Assembly: GCF_000512585.2 (NCBI RefSeq)
Contig: NC_089243.1
Location: 186,001 to 250,000, forward strand
Source of the DNA: Kwoniella bestiolae CBS 10118
Lineage: Eukaryota > Basidiomycota > Tremellomycetes > Tremellales > Cryptococcaceae
Length of the DNA: 64,000 nucleotides
Direction: 5' to 3'
Below, piece after piece: positions 45,570 to 57,148 of the stretch. Made by a program: the position numbers and the translations under genes. The notes beneath the pieces were generated by a model. The model was not told where the DNA came from, did no database searches, and saw only the letters and a list, made by a program, of their open reading frames with translations. Position 1 is the stretch's first letter. Each line of letters opens with the position of its first letter.

Positions 45570-48026
45570 ATGTCAAGTAACGAGAAGAAATGTCCCGTAA
45601 ACAACACGGAGATGGCGAGGAACTATGAGGACGATCGACAGACGAAGTCGCACGAGACGTGAGTCCTCTGTATCACTCTCTGGTCTTTGTCTTGTGGGGG
45701 ATTCTTCTGGTTCTACAGATGAATTGAATGGCTGACTTGCCATGATGATCTTCATAGCGTCTACACCACGTCGAACGGATGTCCCGTACCTCACCCATAC
45801 GCTACTCAAAGAGCAGGAGTAAATGGTCCCTTGTTGTTACAGGACTTTCATTTGATTGACTTGCTCTCACACTTCGATCGGGAGAGGTGAGTCCACGACA
45901 CCAAATCGTCTTCAATCCGTCCCTTGCCCTCAATTGATTTGGCTAGTCACCTGGCGATCTATTGAAGCCCAAACCGATAATTCTGTTGTCATTTCCAGAA
46001 TTCCAGAAAGAGTTGTCCATGCCAAAGGGAGTGCCGCTCACGGTGTATGGGAGGCTACAGAGGGCTTAGAGGATCTATGTATGGCAGATATGTTCAAGAA
46101 GGGTACGAAATGCCCCTTGACCATCAGGTTCTCTACCGTCGGTGGTGAATCTGGGTCTCCAGATCTTCAAAGGTGAGCACCCTGCTGCGTATTCCTTTCG
46201 CACCGGATGAGGGTCAAAGCTGATAATGCTTCTGGTGTTGCAGAGATCCAAGAGGTTTCGCTATCAAGTTCAAGACGCAGGAGGGTAACTGGGATTTTGT
46301 GGGGAACAACACGCCTGGTGAGTGGAAGCATGCCTATATGTCGATTTTCGCCTTCTTCGCAACCGATCCGAGAGGTAATGGCTGATGAATTTGGTTCATA
46401 ACAGTTTTCTTCCTTAGAGATCCCGCGAAGTTCCGTGAGTGACTCTAACATCCACGCACAAACGACAACTCGCTGATAATTCTGGCATGTAGCCCATTTC
46501 ATCCACACACAAAGTAAGTTTAGACTCTATGTCACTCTCGCGTGTCGGTTCATCCAACGTACTCAGAAGCTGACTGTGTGTCACTGCAGAGAGACACCCA
46601 GCTACACACTTGTCTGGAGGTGACGACAGTACCATGTTCTGGGATTACCTATCGCAGAACCCCGAAGCTATCCATCAGGTCATGGTGAGTCCCTGTCATT
46701 CCCTACCTTTGAACGAGAGGAGCCTTGTTGATATTCATCATCATCTTTCCCCAGATATTGATGGGTGATCGAGGTATTCCCCAAGGATGGAGATTCATGC
46801 ATGGTTACTACGGTCACACACTCAAGATAGTCAAGAAGAACGGTGAATGGGTATACGCTCAATTCCATATCATCTCGAATCAAGGTACCAAGACTTTCAC
46901 ACAGGAGGAAGCTTCCGCTTTGTGAGTTTGCACCTTTTCCCTTCTCTGGATGTGATCTCAGGTCATTGACACTGAGAATGGCACTTCAGGTCTCCCGACT
47001 ATGGACAGAAAGATCTCTTTGAAGCTATCGAGAGAGGCGATTACCCATCCTGGACTATGAAGGTTCAAACGATGACGGCCACCGAAGCAGAGGAGTTATG
47101 GGAGAAGCAGAGGATCAACGTATTTGACTTGACCCATGTCTGGCCCCAAAAGCAATTCCCGCTTAGATCTGTTGGAACACTGACATTGAACGAGAACCCC
47201 AAGGTGAGTTTGTGGCCTTTTTGAGCTCGATAAGCGCCTCTAGACCTACATTAATAGTCTTTGTGATGTTCATGTAGAACTACTTCGCCGAAGTCGAACA
47301 ATCCGCTTTCAACCCTGCCCACATGATACCCGGAGTTGAACCCAGTGCCGATCCAGTATTGCAATCTCGATTGTTCTCTTATCCCGATGCCCACAGACAC
47401 CGTATCGGAGCGAACTACCAGCAATTACCCGTTAACGCACCAATCTGTCCATTCAGGATGGCCAACTTCCAACGAGACGGTCAAATGGCGTTCTTCAACC
47501 AAGGTTCCAGACCTGCTTATCTATCTTCTATCGAACCTATTCAATTCAAAGATCGGGCATATGACCTGAACAAGGTCCACGGCAAATTCGTTGGCGAGGC
47601 GGTATCCTTCTTGAGTGAGATCCGTCCAGAGGACTTCAATGCTCCTCGAAAGCTCTGGAGGGACGTTTTCAGCACGGAATCGAAGAAGAGATTCATCGAG
47701 ACGGTCTCAGGTCATATGAAGAATTGTAAAGATCAAGAAATCCTCAAGAGACAAATCGCAATTTTCAGAGAAGTATCGCCTGATATTGCTGAGGGCTTGG
47801 AGAAGAAGCTGGGCTTCAAAGGATATAGCGGTATCAAGGGTATGAACTTTAACGGTACACACAACGGCATGTCCGAGAAGAAGATTCCAGCCAACGGAAT
47901 GTCGGTGAGTGCTCTTGATTAATTTCCCTTAACGTATTGTTTTGGCTGAACGTCATTGACGAACAGGTCGACAACGAAGTCGTATTCAACAACGGCGCTC
48001 CGGTACCTAGAAGATCTAGGTTGTAA
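45570..48026 (+). CDS. Monofunctional heme catalase, predicted peroxisomal
   Basis: Breaks down hydrogen peroxide. It starts MSSNEKKCPVNNTEMARNYE at 45570. Catalytic His lies in RIPERVVHAKGSAAHG, the catalytic Asn in FVGNNTPVFF, and the proximal heme Tyr in RLFSYPDAHRHRIGANYQ. Other family blocks: LTIRFSTVGGESGSPD, THLSGGDDSTMFWDYLSQN and ERGDYPSWTMKVQ. About ten short introns, including very small exons around 46410-46515. The protein ends RSRL, so the last three residues Ser-Arg-Leu are a PTS1 signal for peroxisome import. About 555 residues, a small-subunit-type catalase. Its presence inside the rhamnose cluster is unexpected. Confidence 0.92.
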
Positions 48027-48193
48027 ATCATGATTCAATGTTGGTGGTAGTGTCTTGCACGGAATGTACAGTTTATCTTTGTAAATGGGACTTTCGGTCT
48101 ATTGTACATTGTACAGTCGGATGGATGTCTCTAGCTATGCTCGCTCTAAAGAATGAAAACACTCAACATTCATACCTGAGGCAAATCTTATTT

Positions 48194-51035
48194 CTACGTC
48201 CCACCTACAAAAGACAATATAGCATTATAGAAATTATCATCTGTTGGGAAATCGTTGAAATTGAAGAAATTCTGATATCCCATAGTCGTCATCCCATTAC
48301 CCGCAACGAATTCTGCATTATGCTGAAACTGTAATCCACTTGGTTCTATCTGACTATTCAATCCTACCGCATCTCTGTTCTCATTCGTACTACTATTGGC
48401 TAAGGAAGGGAGCCATTCAGAGCATAAAGACTGAAGGATGTTCAACCCTCGTGCTGCTTCGCTGAACGTTATAGCTAAAAAATCATCTGTCAGTCGTTGT
48501 CTTATATGCAAGCGGGGTATCGGGTGTACTTACCTAGTTGTGACATAAAGTATGTCTGCCGAGTGATTGTACAAGTCAGCTCTTTGGGCGTAAGCTTTAT
48601 TTGAGACTACGAGGTCGAGTTGCCATTTTCTCATGATCTCGGGATGTACTCACAATCTCCTCAATGTCCTTAGAGCTTTCTCGACTTGGCATATGGATGG
48701 AACCTTCCTGATTAACTACTGCCTTCAACAGAAATACTGTCGCACTTGTGAAGGTGGCATTCATGAACGTCCCTACACCATATCGCAGACCATGGTACCG
48801 ATCATACAGCTTTAGAACCATATCAACGTCTCGCTCACGTCACAAGGAAAAGGAATCAAGTGAACTCACCTTAAGGAGATTCAATATCGATTTCGCCGCT
48901 CTATCACAGTGATCGGCAGGCGAAGCATTTATCGAAGTTACGCTGGTTCTGTAGAACGGTCGAAATAAGAATATCCGGGTGAGATGGTACAGGATATGAA
49001 GGAGTATTATGTGTGGCAATGGGCAGATCTTGGGATCTGCAAAAGGTTGCTCGTTATACCATCTATCTAAGCTTGAGGAGATTTCATCGATCACTTCGTC
49101 TCTGTTGACGGGCTCTTTCTTCGTTGAGTATCTACCGATGAATCCTAGCTATTAGCTTTTTCTGTTCTAGGTAAGCCTTATAGATGGAAGGGATATACAG
49201 CGTATCCAGGACCTTGGCCAATAAGCAGCCTATCCTCGTTGTCCAGTGAAACACAGTCGATCTCATTGACTTCACCCCATTAAGGGTGTGGCCTAGCCTC
49301 ATCTCCTCTCCTATTGAACTTGCTGAGCTGAACCATGCGGTATTGTCATCCTCTGCTGAGATAGCAGGAAAGGGTATGTCAGGTTGTGGAGCAGCGATCA
49401 TGGGATTTCGACCCGCCGAGATAGAGCGTAACTGCCAGAATCGCGCATTATGAACAAGGAAAGCCTCATGCTGAAGAGATCGATGCGACCTACCAGATCG
49501 TACATATATGCAGCCCAGTAAGCGGCATTTCGAGACTCGAATTCTGATAGTGACATGCGACCTTGAGTGACATATGCTTCGCACTGCAATTGACCATGAG
49601 GTAAGGCTCTCACAAACATGAACGAGGAATGCTTACATTGATGTTGAGCCCGAGCTAATCAGTCTTATCAGTAGAAGCGCCGGACGATGATATGTTGGAG
49701 ACTCACGACCTGGATCATGGCCACGGTCATACCGTAGTACGTGTATCCGTAATCATGGGATCCGATATCGTTCTGAGCTAAGCACCTGTTGGTGGAGTTA
49801 GCGTAATGAACTCGTTCTGTAAAACCCCAATCACGACTCACGTTCCGAACAAGTTGACAGCCCTGAGAGCGCTCAGAGGCGGTCTTTCAAACTCCTTCTT
49901 CAGCAGAGCTGTACAATGGTCGACAAAGCAGTCTCTAAATACATTGTATGCTTCCGGCCATGCCTCTCTATTGTAGAATAGACCCAGAAACACTACGACG
50001 TTGTGAAGAAACGGTGAATAATTGGAAGTCCATCGAGGCGTCGATGATTGTTGGGGATGTATCGAGGAGATGTTGCATACGACTAAATCCCTTTTGAAGG
50101 CTTCTGAATCTAGCACCATACACCACGAGGCATAGTATGCAGCATAATGATCGATAGCACGATCGTGCATAGTCTTGTTAAGAACCCTCATGAGAGTCGA
50201 AGGTAGGTTTCTTCCCCAGTCTACCCATTCTCCGGGTAAGAGGTCTGGACCTCGGGAGTCTTGCGTCTGGGCTATAGGTGCATCATAATTATCATGTGTC
50301 CAGATAGAAGTTGCTCCATATTGTATCGAAGGTCCGTTACCGGGCGTAGACTTCAGTCGATCGAAATGGGTGGACGTGAGAGGTAGTTCAGGGTAACGAG
50401 AGATCCGAGCTGGGGGGTCCGTGTCTCGCAGATTCGAGGTGGAAGGACCGGATACGTTTAGTGAAGTGGAATCATCAGAGTTTATGAGGTTGCTGAAATC
50501 GAACTCATCCAAATCTTGGTTGGGCATTGTTGATTGTGAACGACCTGTCATCGCTGATGGCGGAGGGGGTGACTCGGATTCGCGATTGATTGTGTTGCTT
50601 TCTGATCGAGCTGCATCCCGACTTGCCAGCATTCTTTCGAGTCGGGCGATCCTCTCCCTCACGTCGTCCATATCTGATTTGGTACTAGGTGTTGACCAAG
50701 CAGTATAAACGTTCGGCTGCCGATAGACAAGACTCGGGTCACTCACCGTCTTCTATCATCAATTTCATATACACAATTGATCTCTTTCTCGGAACATTCC
50801 ATGCAAGGCTGTTCCCCGTTACACCTCACTTTCCTATCATACCGCGTCGTATGTCAGATGTCTTAGTTGCAGTGACGCAGTGTTGGGGAGACGCCTTATC
50901 AAATTGAGGAGATTGGATAGCTCACCGTCGGCGACATCTGACACATGCCTTTGCGATATGCGTTACTTTCCTTCTATTCCTGTGAGACGAGCCATCGCCG
51001 GAGGGAGTCTCTGCTGAAGGAGTGGCTTCGCTCAT
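48194..51035 (-). CDS. Zn2Cys6 transcription factor (second regulator)
   Basis: The start at 51035 gives MSEATPSAETPSGDGS, then RNRRKVTHIAKACVRCRR. After an intron RKVRCNGEQPCMECSEKEIN completes the cluster (C-x2-C-x6-C-x5-C-x2-C-x6-C). A coiled coil follows (DDVRERIARLERMLASRDA). The large middle region includes SPFLHNVVVFLGLFYNREAW and ALRAVNLFGT, then helices seen near 49620-49130, 49090-48870 and the C-terminal segment (RGLNILQSLCSEWLPSLA) to the stop at 48194. This is the fungal_trans layout. It lies directly downstream of the oxoprolinase-like gene on the same strand, so it may control that gene and its divergent permease. Confidence 0.85.
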
Positions 51036-51376
51036 GCTGTGAACCTTGTACAATCTTATCGGGTTTGAATGACCTAAGCTGATGACCAGGATGGAACCTG
51101 CGATTGGTGTGAACCAAACAACGGAATGTCATTTTCAGGTGGATCCGCTTTCCCGAGCGACCACAGCTCAGGGCGATTAATTTGATCCCGATCACAGTCA
51201 CATTTGTTATGGCCTTCGATAGCGCCCGTATAAATTTAGGACCGGTTCGTGGCACAAACAGCACTTACATGACGATTCTGACCTGCATATAGTCCAAGAA
51301 CGAATGCATATAATCCAGGAACGAGCTACAAGGTACAATTCTTTCGATAAACCTGATAATTCATGATACCACACAC
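51036..51376. promoter_or_regulatory. Promoter of the second regulator gene
   Basis: 341 bp between the oxoprolinase stop and the regulator start, both minus strand. No named element was found. Confidence 0.4.
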
Positions 51377-54300
51377 CTAGTCACAACTCTCCTGAGTTGC
51401 TGCATAATCGGCCAAACTTCCATTTGCCCTCGCTACCAGTTTTGGATGAGCAAGCCGGGCGGCTGGAACTACATCAACCTTGCTCCTCTTGGAATGACGT
51501 GTATTATCAGAATCTACTGCTCCATATGCTCCTCCACCAGGAGAATGGACAATAATTCGATCTCCAGCTTTTACCCTGTGGGACGAAGTCAGCGATGAGA
51601 TCGTAGAAAAGGTTTCAAGGGTGAGCTTACTTGGCAGCGGCACTTGGCCTGAGTTTGACTTTCCTAAGACCGTCGCCGAACTGGCTCTTTCTGACCAGAT
51701 ATGTAGCTCCTCTTTCTCCTGGTTGTCCTCCATGCATACCGTAAGGCTGATTAACTCTTCTTTCCCCCACGATGGAAGACTAATTGGGCGAAAGGTGATC
51801 AGCTTTGATAGATTGGGTAGGATAGCTTGTGTAATGGCTGACTTACCATCATATCCGCACGAAGTTCGTATTCCCTATGGACACCATCTCCTCCATTGTT
51901 CACTCCCTTTCCACCAGATCCTCTTCGGATGGAAAACTCTCGGATCAACAACGGGAATCGCTTCTCAGCAACCTCGACATCTCCGATACGCGTGTTGGTC
52001 ATCTATCGAGCCATTCCATATAAGCCAGCAGCACGTTACCAATTAAGCTCAATCACTTACATTGACATGCACCGCAGATTGTCCCTTCCAGGTAGGACCT
52101 GCTCCGGCACCGCCACAGACTACCATCAGATCGTACAGTCAGCGAGTATTACAGGATTCTCAGCTTCATCACTCACTGGTTTCACCATAGGACATATCCT
52201 CATAGTCTGAATGGAAGGTGTTCATGCATCCTTGTGAAGCCGCACACGCCTCGAAAGCCTTGAAGACAGTATCCACCACTCTCTGGGAAGTTTCAGTATT
52301 ACCTGATGACACGGCGGCATCCAGAGATGGAGACAAGATTGAGTGATCCGGAACGATGAGCGTTACTGGGGCGAGGACACCAGCATTCAATGGCATGTCG
52401 GTACCAATTAGGGTTCGAAGACTGTAAATCAATGCGGATTGGGTGACAGACTTGGGGGCGTTGAGGTTGGATAAGGATTCGCAGCTGGTTCCGGTGAAGT
52501 CGAAAGTAGCGGATCCTTCATCAGGGTTGATATCGATACGCAGCTTGATGATGGTACCATCATCTATACACCAGATATCAGCCTTCAGTTCCAGCTTAAA
52601 TTGACTTGGTACCTACCCATGTAATCTTCAGCGATGAGAGGCTCGCTACCTCGGCTCTTAAAGAAGTTTCGGACAGCCAATTCAGCATTGGTCCGGATAG
52701 CTGCCATGTAGTGTTGTACAACTGTCTTTCCGTATTCACCAAAGAGGGAGTGAATCTGAGCGGAACCGACGGCACAAGCGGCACACTGAGCTTTGAGATC
52801 TGACAGATTCTTGTCTAAACCTCTAGTGGCTTTCACTCGAGTTTCGGCTTTGCCCGCCCGCATGAAAATGTCGACGATTTCCTTCTCGTTAAAGACACCA
52901 TCTCTGACAAGGAAACAGGAGTCGATAGCGGCTCCTTCTTCCCAGCTTTCCGTCGAGTCAGGGTGCCTATAGAAGAGAATCAGCAGGGGTGCCCCTCGCT
53001 ACATGGAAGTTGACTTACATTGGGTTACCGTCGATACCACCAATATCTCCGTGGTGTCCTCTGGCGGCCACCCAGAACACAATATCTTGTCCCGAATTGT
53101 CAAAGACGGGCTGGATGACGGTGATGTCGGGTAAATGGGTACCACCGCTCTGTGGCGTGTTGGACACGAGGACATCGCCCGCTCGCAGTTTACCTTTGTG
53201 AAGATTCGCTTGGAATGTTACGGCGTATTGCATGCTTCCCAAATGCACTGGAACATTGGGTGCATTTGCGACTAAAGCCCCATCGGGACCAAATATAGCG
53301 CATGAGAAGCTGGAGATCATCGTCAGCGACGGCACGATTGAGTTTGGTCGCTGTTGTGATGAACTTTTCGGACGAAGGCAGTGTAAAAATTCACCCCAAA
53401 AGCGTCCGAAAATTCCGCCACAACACTGTACGGGCTGCACTCACTCTAAACGTTCTTTGATCTGAAGAGACACAGCGGTCTTCTGAAGTGCTCTTCCCAT
53501 TTGCTCCGCTATACCCATAAATCGATGCGAAAAGATCGACAACTGGATGGGATCTACAATTTCCGTGGACAATTGCTTCCGGGGTCCCAAACCCACATCA
53601 ATACTGTATGCATGTGGCCGTTCCGTCAGCAGGGATTACAGTTCTGAAAGGTGGGAACTTCACTCACAAGACGTGCTCTTTCAACACCCTGGCGGTGTTT
53701 TGTGGATGCACGAGAATGGTTTGAGTGGCATCGAGGATGATTGCGGGTCCTTTGATGGTCGTTCCAGGGGCAAGAGTCTCAAGCTTGTATAACATGACTG
53801 GAGAGAATTTACCGATCTCCTCAAAGTAGACATCGCTGCTGGCGAAATGAGCGTCTTGAGTGACACCAATATCCCGTAGCTGACTGAGCTCTTCAACGTA
53901 GGTGGAAACAGCATTCTTGTCCGCGTCTTCGCCTAGACCTATGCCACGGACTCTGATATCCTCAACTTCGATAGGCGCATCAAGAGTGAATGAGAACTCT
54001 CGTTTATGCTGATCGACGAAGGCACGAGCGAAGTCTCCATCTTTAGGTTTGAGGATCATCAATTTGGTGTCGGAGCCTTTGTATTTGATGTTCAGGTATT
54101 CCTCATATGTAACATCCTTCTCGTGAACACCTTGAGCGATAAGTCGTTCGTGTGCTTTAGCCTTGAGCTTGTCGATTCGCTCAAGAAGGGTCGGAAGAGT
54201 GTTTGCTGTGTACTGATATTGACACGGCTCGCTGACGTCCACAGCGATATCGGCCAAAGCCATACCATATGCCGAAAGCAAAGATGAGTACCTGAACGGC

Positions 54301-56385
54301 AGGGTCATTAGCGCAACCTTTCTTTCTGACTGGCCCAGCCTTGTCAACTCACTTGTGGACCAAGACGTTGTGCATGCCCAGTAAGGCAGCCAAGGCACAA
54401 GCATGTTGGCCACCTGCACCACCGAAACATGCAAGATTATGGGCACTGGTGGCGAAACCCCTTTGTTCGGTCAACGCTCTGATAGGTCTAGCCATAGAGG
54501 AGTTCGCAACATTGACGAAACCACACGCCACTTCGGCAGCAGTGAGAGAACTGTTGTTCTCGGCGTTGATACTCTTGGTGAGTTCTTCGAATTTCTGTCG
54601 TACGATCTCGTAATCTAGAGGTTGATCTTCTGTGGGGCCAAATATCTTAGGGAATGAGTCGATATGAAGTCGACCGAGGAATAGGTTAGCATCGGTGACT
54701 GTGAGAGGTCCTCCTTTCCTGTTGTGATACGAAGTCAGCGTCAGAGTCGCGCATCTATACAGCTGATAGCATGTGTAGCTGATAGCATTTGTGAACGTAC
54801 CTGTAACATGCTGGACCAGGGTGGGCGCCTGCTGACTCGGGACCAACGACGAAAAGACCATTTCTGTAGGTTAGGATACTACCACCTCCAGCAGCGACAG
54901 TGTTGATATCGAGCTGAGGAGTCTGAATGGTCACACCAGCTGTGGTGGTCTCGAAAACGTGTTCGTATTTGCCGCCGTATCGGGATACATCGGTTGACTA
55001 TTCCGGCAATCAGCTTTTTGCACCTTGATGCGTCCTGACCCGAACTCACAGTACCACCCATATCGAAGCCAACTACGGGAGACCCATCTAAGGCATCATA
55101 GCAAGTCCGGGCGTATCCGACAACACCACCCGCAGGTCCAGCTGAAATTTGGGTCAGTCGGTCCTTCTCTCATCTCGCATTGTACGTGAACGTTCATGCT
55201 CACACAAGATCGCCTTCAGACCTGAGAACTTTCTGAAGTCACATAGTGATCCATCGGATTGCATGAAGTTGACTCTGGTAGAGGAGTCATCTAGTCCGCC
55301 CACGAAGCCGGAAGCGAAACCCTCAAGATATCTTCTGACTTCAGGTGTGAGGTAGGCATCGGCGGTTGCACTGGACCCTCGAGAATTTAAATTGATCATA
55401 GGTTGTAACTCGGAAGAAACGGAGATGTGACGGAACCCAATTTCCTTTGCGATAGCCTCTACTTGCTTCTCATGGGCATCATAGAGATAACTGTGTACCA
55501 GCACGATAGCAATCGAACGGTATCCCTCATCGTAGAGAGCTTGTAGGTCCTGCCTGACGACATCAGAATCTGAATGAGAGTCAGCATATGATTGTATGTT
55601 CCATTACCGTGACCACTACTGACCGACTGGTTTCAAAACTCTCATTGGCGCACCACTTGGCCCGGTGACTAATTCTCCTGCTTCTGTAACAGCTGGGTCT
55701 CCCTTCAATCCAGGCCAATCTAGCGCAATTCGCTCGTCTATCTCAACGACCTTGGTGTACAATACATCGGGCTGATAGTATTCAAAGTCAGTCATCTTCT
55801 GAAGAATGGAGTGACTGAGAAGCTTACCTTCTTGATAGCAAGTTGGAAGAGGAATGGTCTACTTTGTGTACCAATTTCGAGGCCGTCTTTGAAGCCTTTG
55901 GTCTGCATGATCGTCCCTCAGCTATAAGCCTTTCCCATCTTTTGCATGAGATTTTAAAGACTCACAATTAACAGAGCACATCGTTCACCCTTCCTTTCCA
56001 ACAAGGCGTTTGTAGCTACGGTGGTACCCATTCGGAGGTATTCGATACGAGAGGTATCGATTGGCTGATCTCGAGGGATCTTCTCGCCAGTGAACCATTC
56101 AAGAACACGTCGAACACCTTCACGAGGTGCATCAGGATAGCTAAATGAGGAGAGTCAGAGATGCTCTGCCAACGAAAACAAGAGCTGTACCTACTTGGAA
56201 GGGTCGACCGAGAGAAGCTTCACAAGGTGATTACCTTTGGTCTCCGTCATAGCGATCACATCCTGATAAATAATCGGCTCAGTTGGTCACAGTCCTGCAT
56301 AAACACGGTGTAGACTCACGCAGAAGGTCCCTCCCCTATCAATACAGATTCTGACCTTCTCAAGGTCTTTGAGTGCAATTGGCAT
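51377..56385 (-). CDS. 5-oxoprolinase / hydantoinase HyuA-HyuB fusion type
   Basis: ATP-dependent hydrolase of cyclic amides. In the known eukaryotic enzyme it opens 5-oxoproline to glutamate. The N-terminal HyuA half starts MPIALKDLEKVRICIDRGGT (GGTF nucleotide loop) and continues with RMGTTVATNALLERKGER, VGFDMGGTSTDVSRYGG (second phosphate loop) and CFGGAGGQHACALAALLG. The C-terminal HyuB half has SHRFMGIAEQMGRALQ, SNTPQSGGTHLPDITVIQP, ARGHHGDIGGIDGNPM, TSCESLSNLNAPKS and GGAGAGPTWKGQSAVHVNMT. About fifteen exons encode roughly 1,300 residues, full length for OXP1/OPLAH. Relatives in fungi can act on hydantoins or other lactams, so the substrate is uncertain. It is divergent from an ACS-family permease. 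Confidence 0.9.
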
Positions 56386-56510
56386 GTTGGTCCGTTACGT
56401 CTTCGAAGTGCAGGAGTGACTCCAGATAGTGAAGAAGTCGAGAAGCGGCCTTGAGGAATGGACGTCATTTTTATGGTTGACAGCTCAAGCAACCTGCAAG
56501 TTGGGGAGGT

Positions 56511-56520
56511 CGGATTCCCG
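56511..56520 (+). promoter_or_regulatory. CGGATTCCCG element, copy 1
   Basis: Ten-base element followed by GAACTG. It lies 126 bp from the oxoprolinase start and differs from copies 2 and 3 by one base. Confidence 0.4.
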
Positions 56521-56923
56521 GAACTGTAATTCCGTCCGCGATGAATGCAGTTGAAGGTGAAGAGCAGAAGACGATAAGCAAACAGCGAAGGACAGAAAAC
56601 GGGGAGATGCGGTATTCTTAGGCTGCAGCGCGTTGACGGGTTAAGCCGACAGTTGATTGTTCTTAGTGTATTTTTTCTAGTGTAATATGAATTTCTCCCA
56701 GGGACAGATTAATGTGGCGCACTAACGATAGATAAGGCTTCTCCACCGTAGCTCTTGAGAGCGGAAACCTGTCAAACGCTTATCAGGTGATTGGTGCAGT
56801 ACCTGATCGCGTGAAAAACTGACAATTCGGATGGATGGCTTCGGCGTCCTTGGACCGGCACTTCGGGCACTAAAGTATACCTTTGCATTGACTACCTCTC
56901 CAAGTACGATAAGCTTCACGAGA

Positions 56924-56933
56924 CGGAATCCCG
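56924..56933 (+). promoter_or_regulatory. CGGAATCCCG element, copy 2
   Basis: Same ten-base element, 216 bp before the permease start codon. Confidence 0.4.
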
Positions 56934-56992
56934 AGAATCCTCCACCGAGGACTCAGGTCACTTGACTTTGCTTTCTCACGCAAGAATAAATG

Positions 56993-57015
56993 CGGAATCC
57001 CGGAACCGGAATCCG
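56993..57015 (+). promoter_or_regulatory. CGGAATCCCG element, copy 3, within a larger near-palindrome
   Basis: The ten-base element is followed by GAACCGGAATCCG, so the block begins with CGGAATCC and ends with GGAATCCG, placing CGG and CCG triplets in opposite orientation. This fits a Zn2Cys6 dimer or paired sites. It is about 135-155 bp before the permease start. Confidence 0.45.
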
Positions 57016-57148
57016 CGAACAGGAGATAGCTTATCGACACAGGTCACTATCACAGGGCTGAATGGGATATATGAAGTAACAATTCATTCCTCTTGATTGG
57101 TAGATTACCCCCCAAGACACTACAACACATCGAAAGACAGTCGCAACC

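Larger units (their letters stand above)
56386..57148. promoter_or_regulatory. Bidirectional promoter of oxoprolinase and permease genes
   Basis: 763 bp between the two divergent starts. It carries three copies of a CGGA(A/T)TCCCG element (listed separately). No coding signal. Confidence 0.55.
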
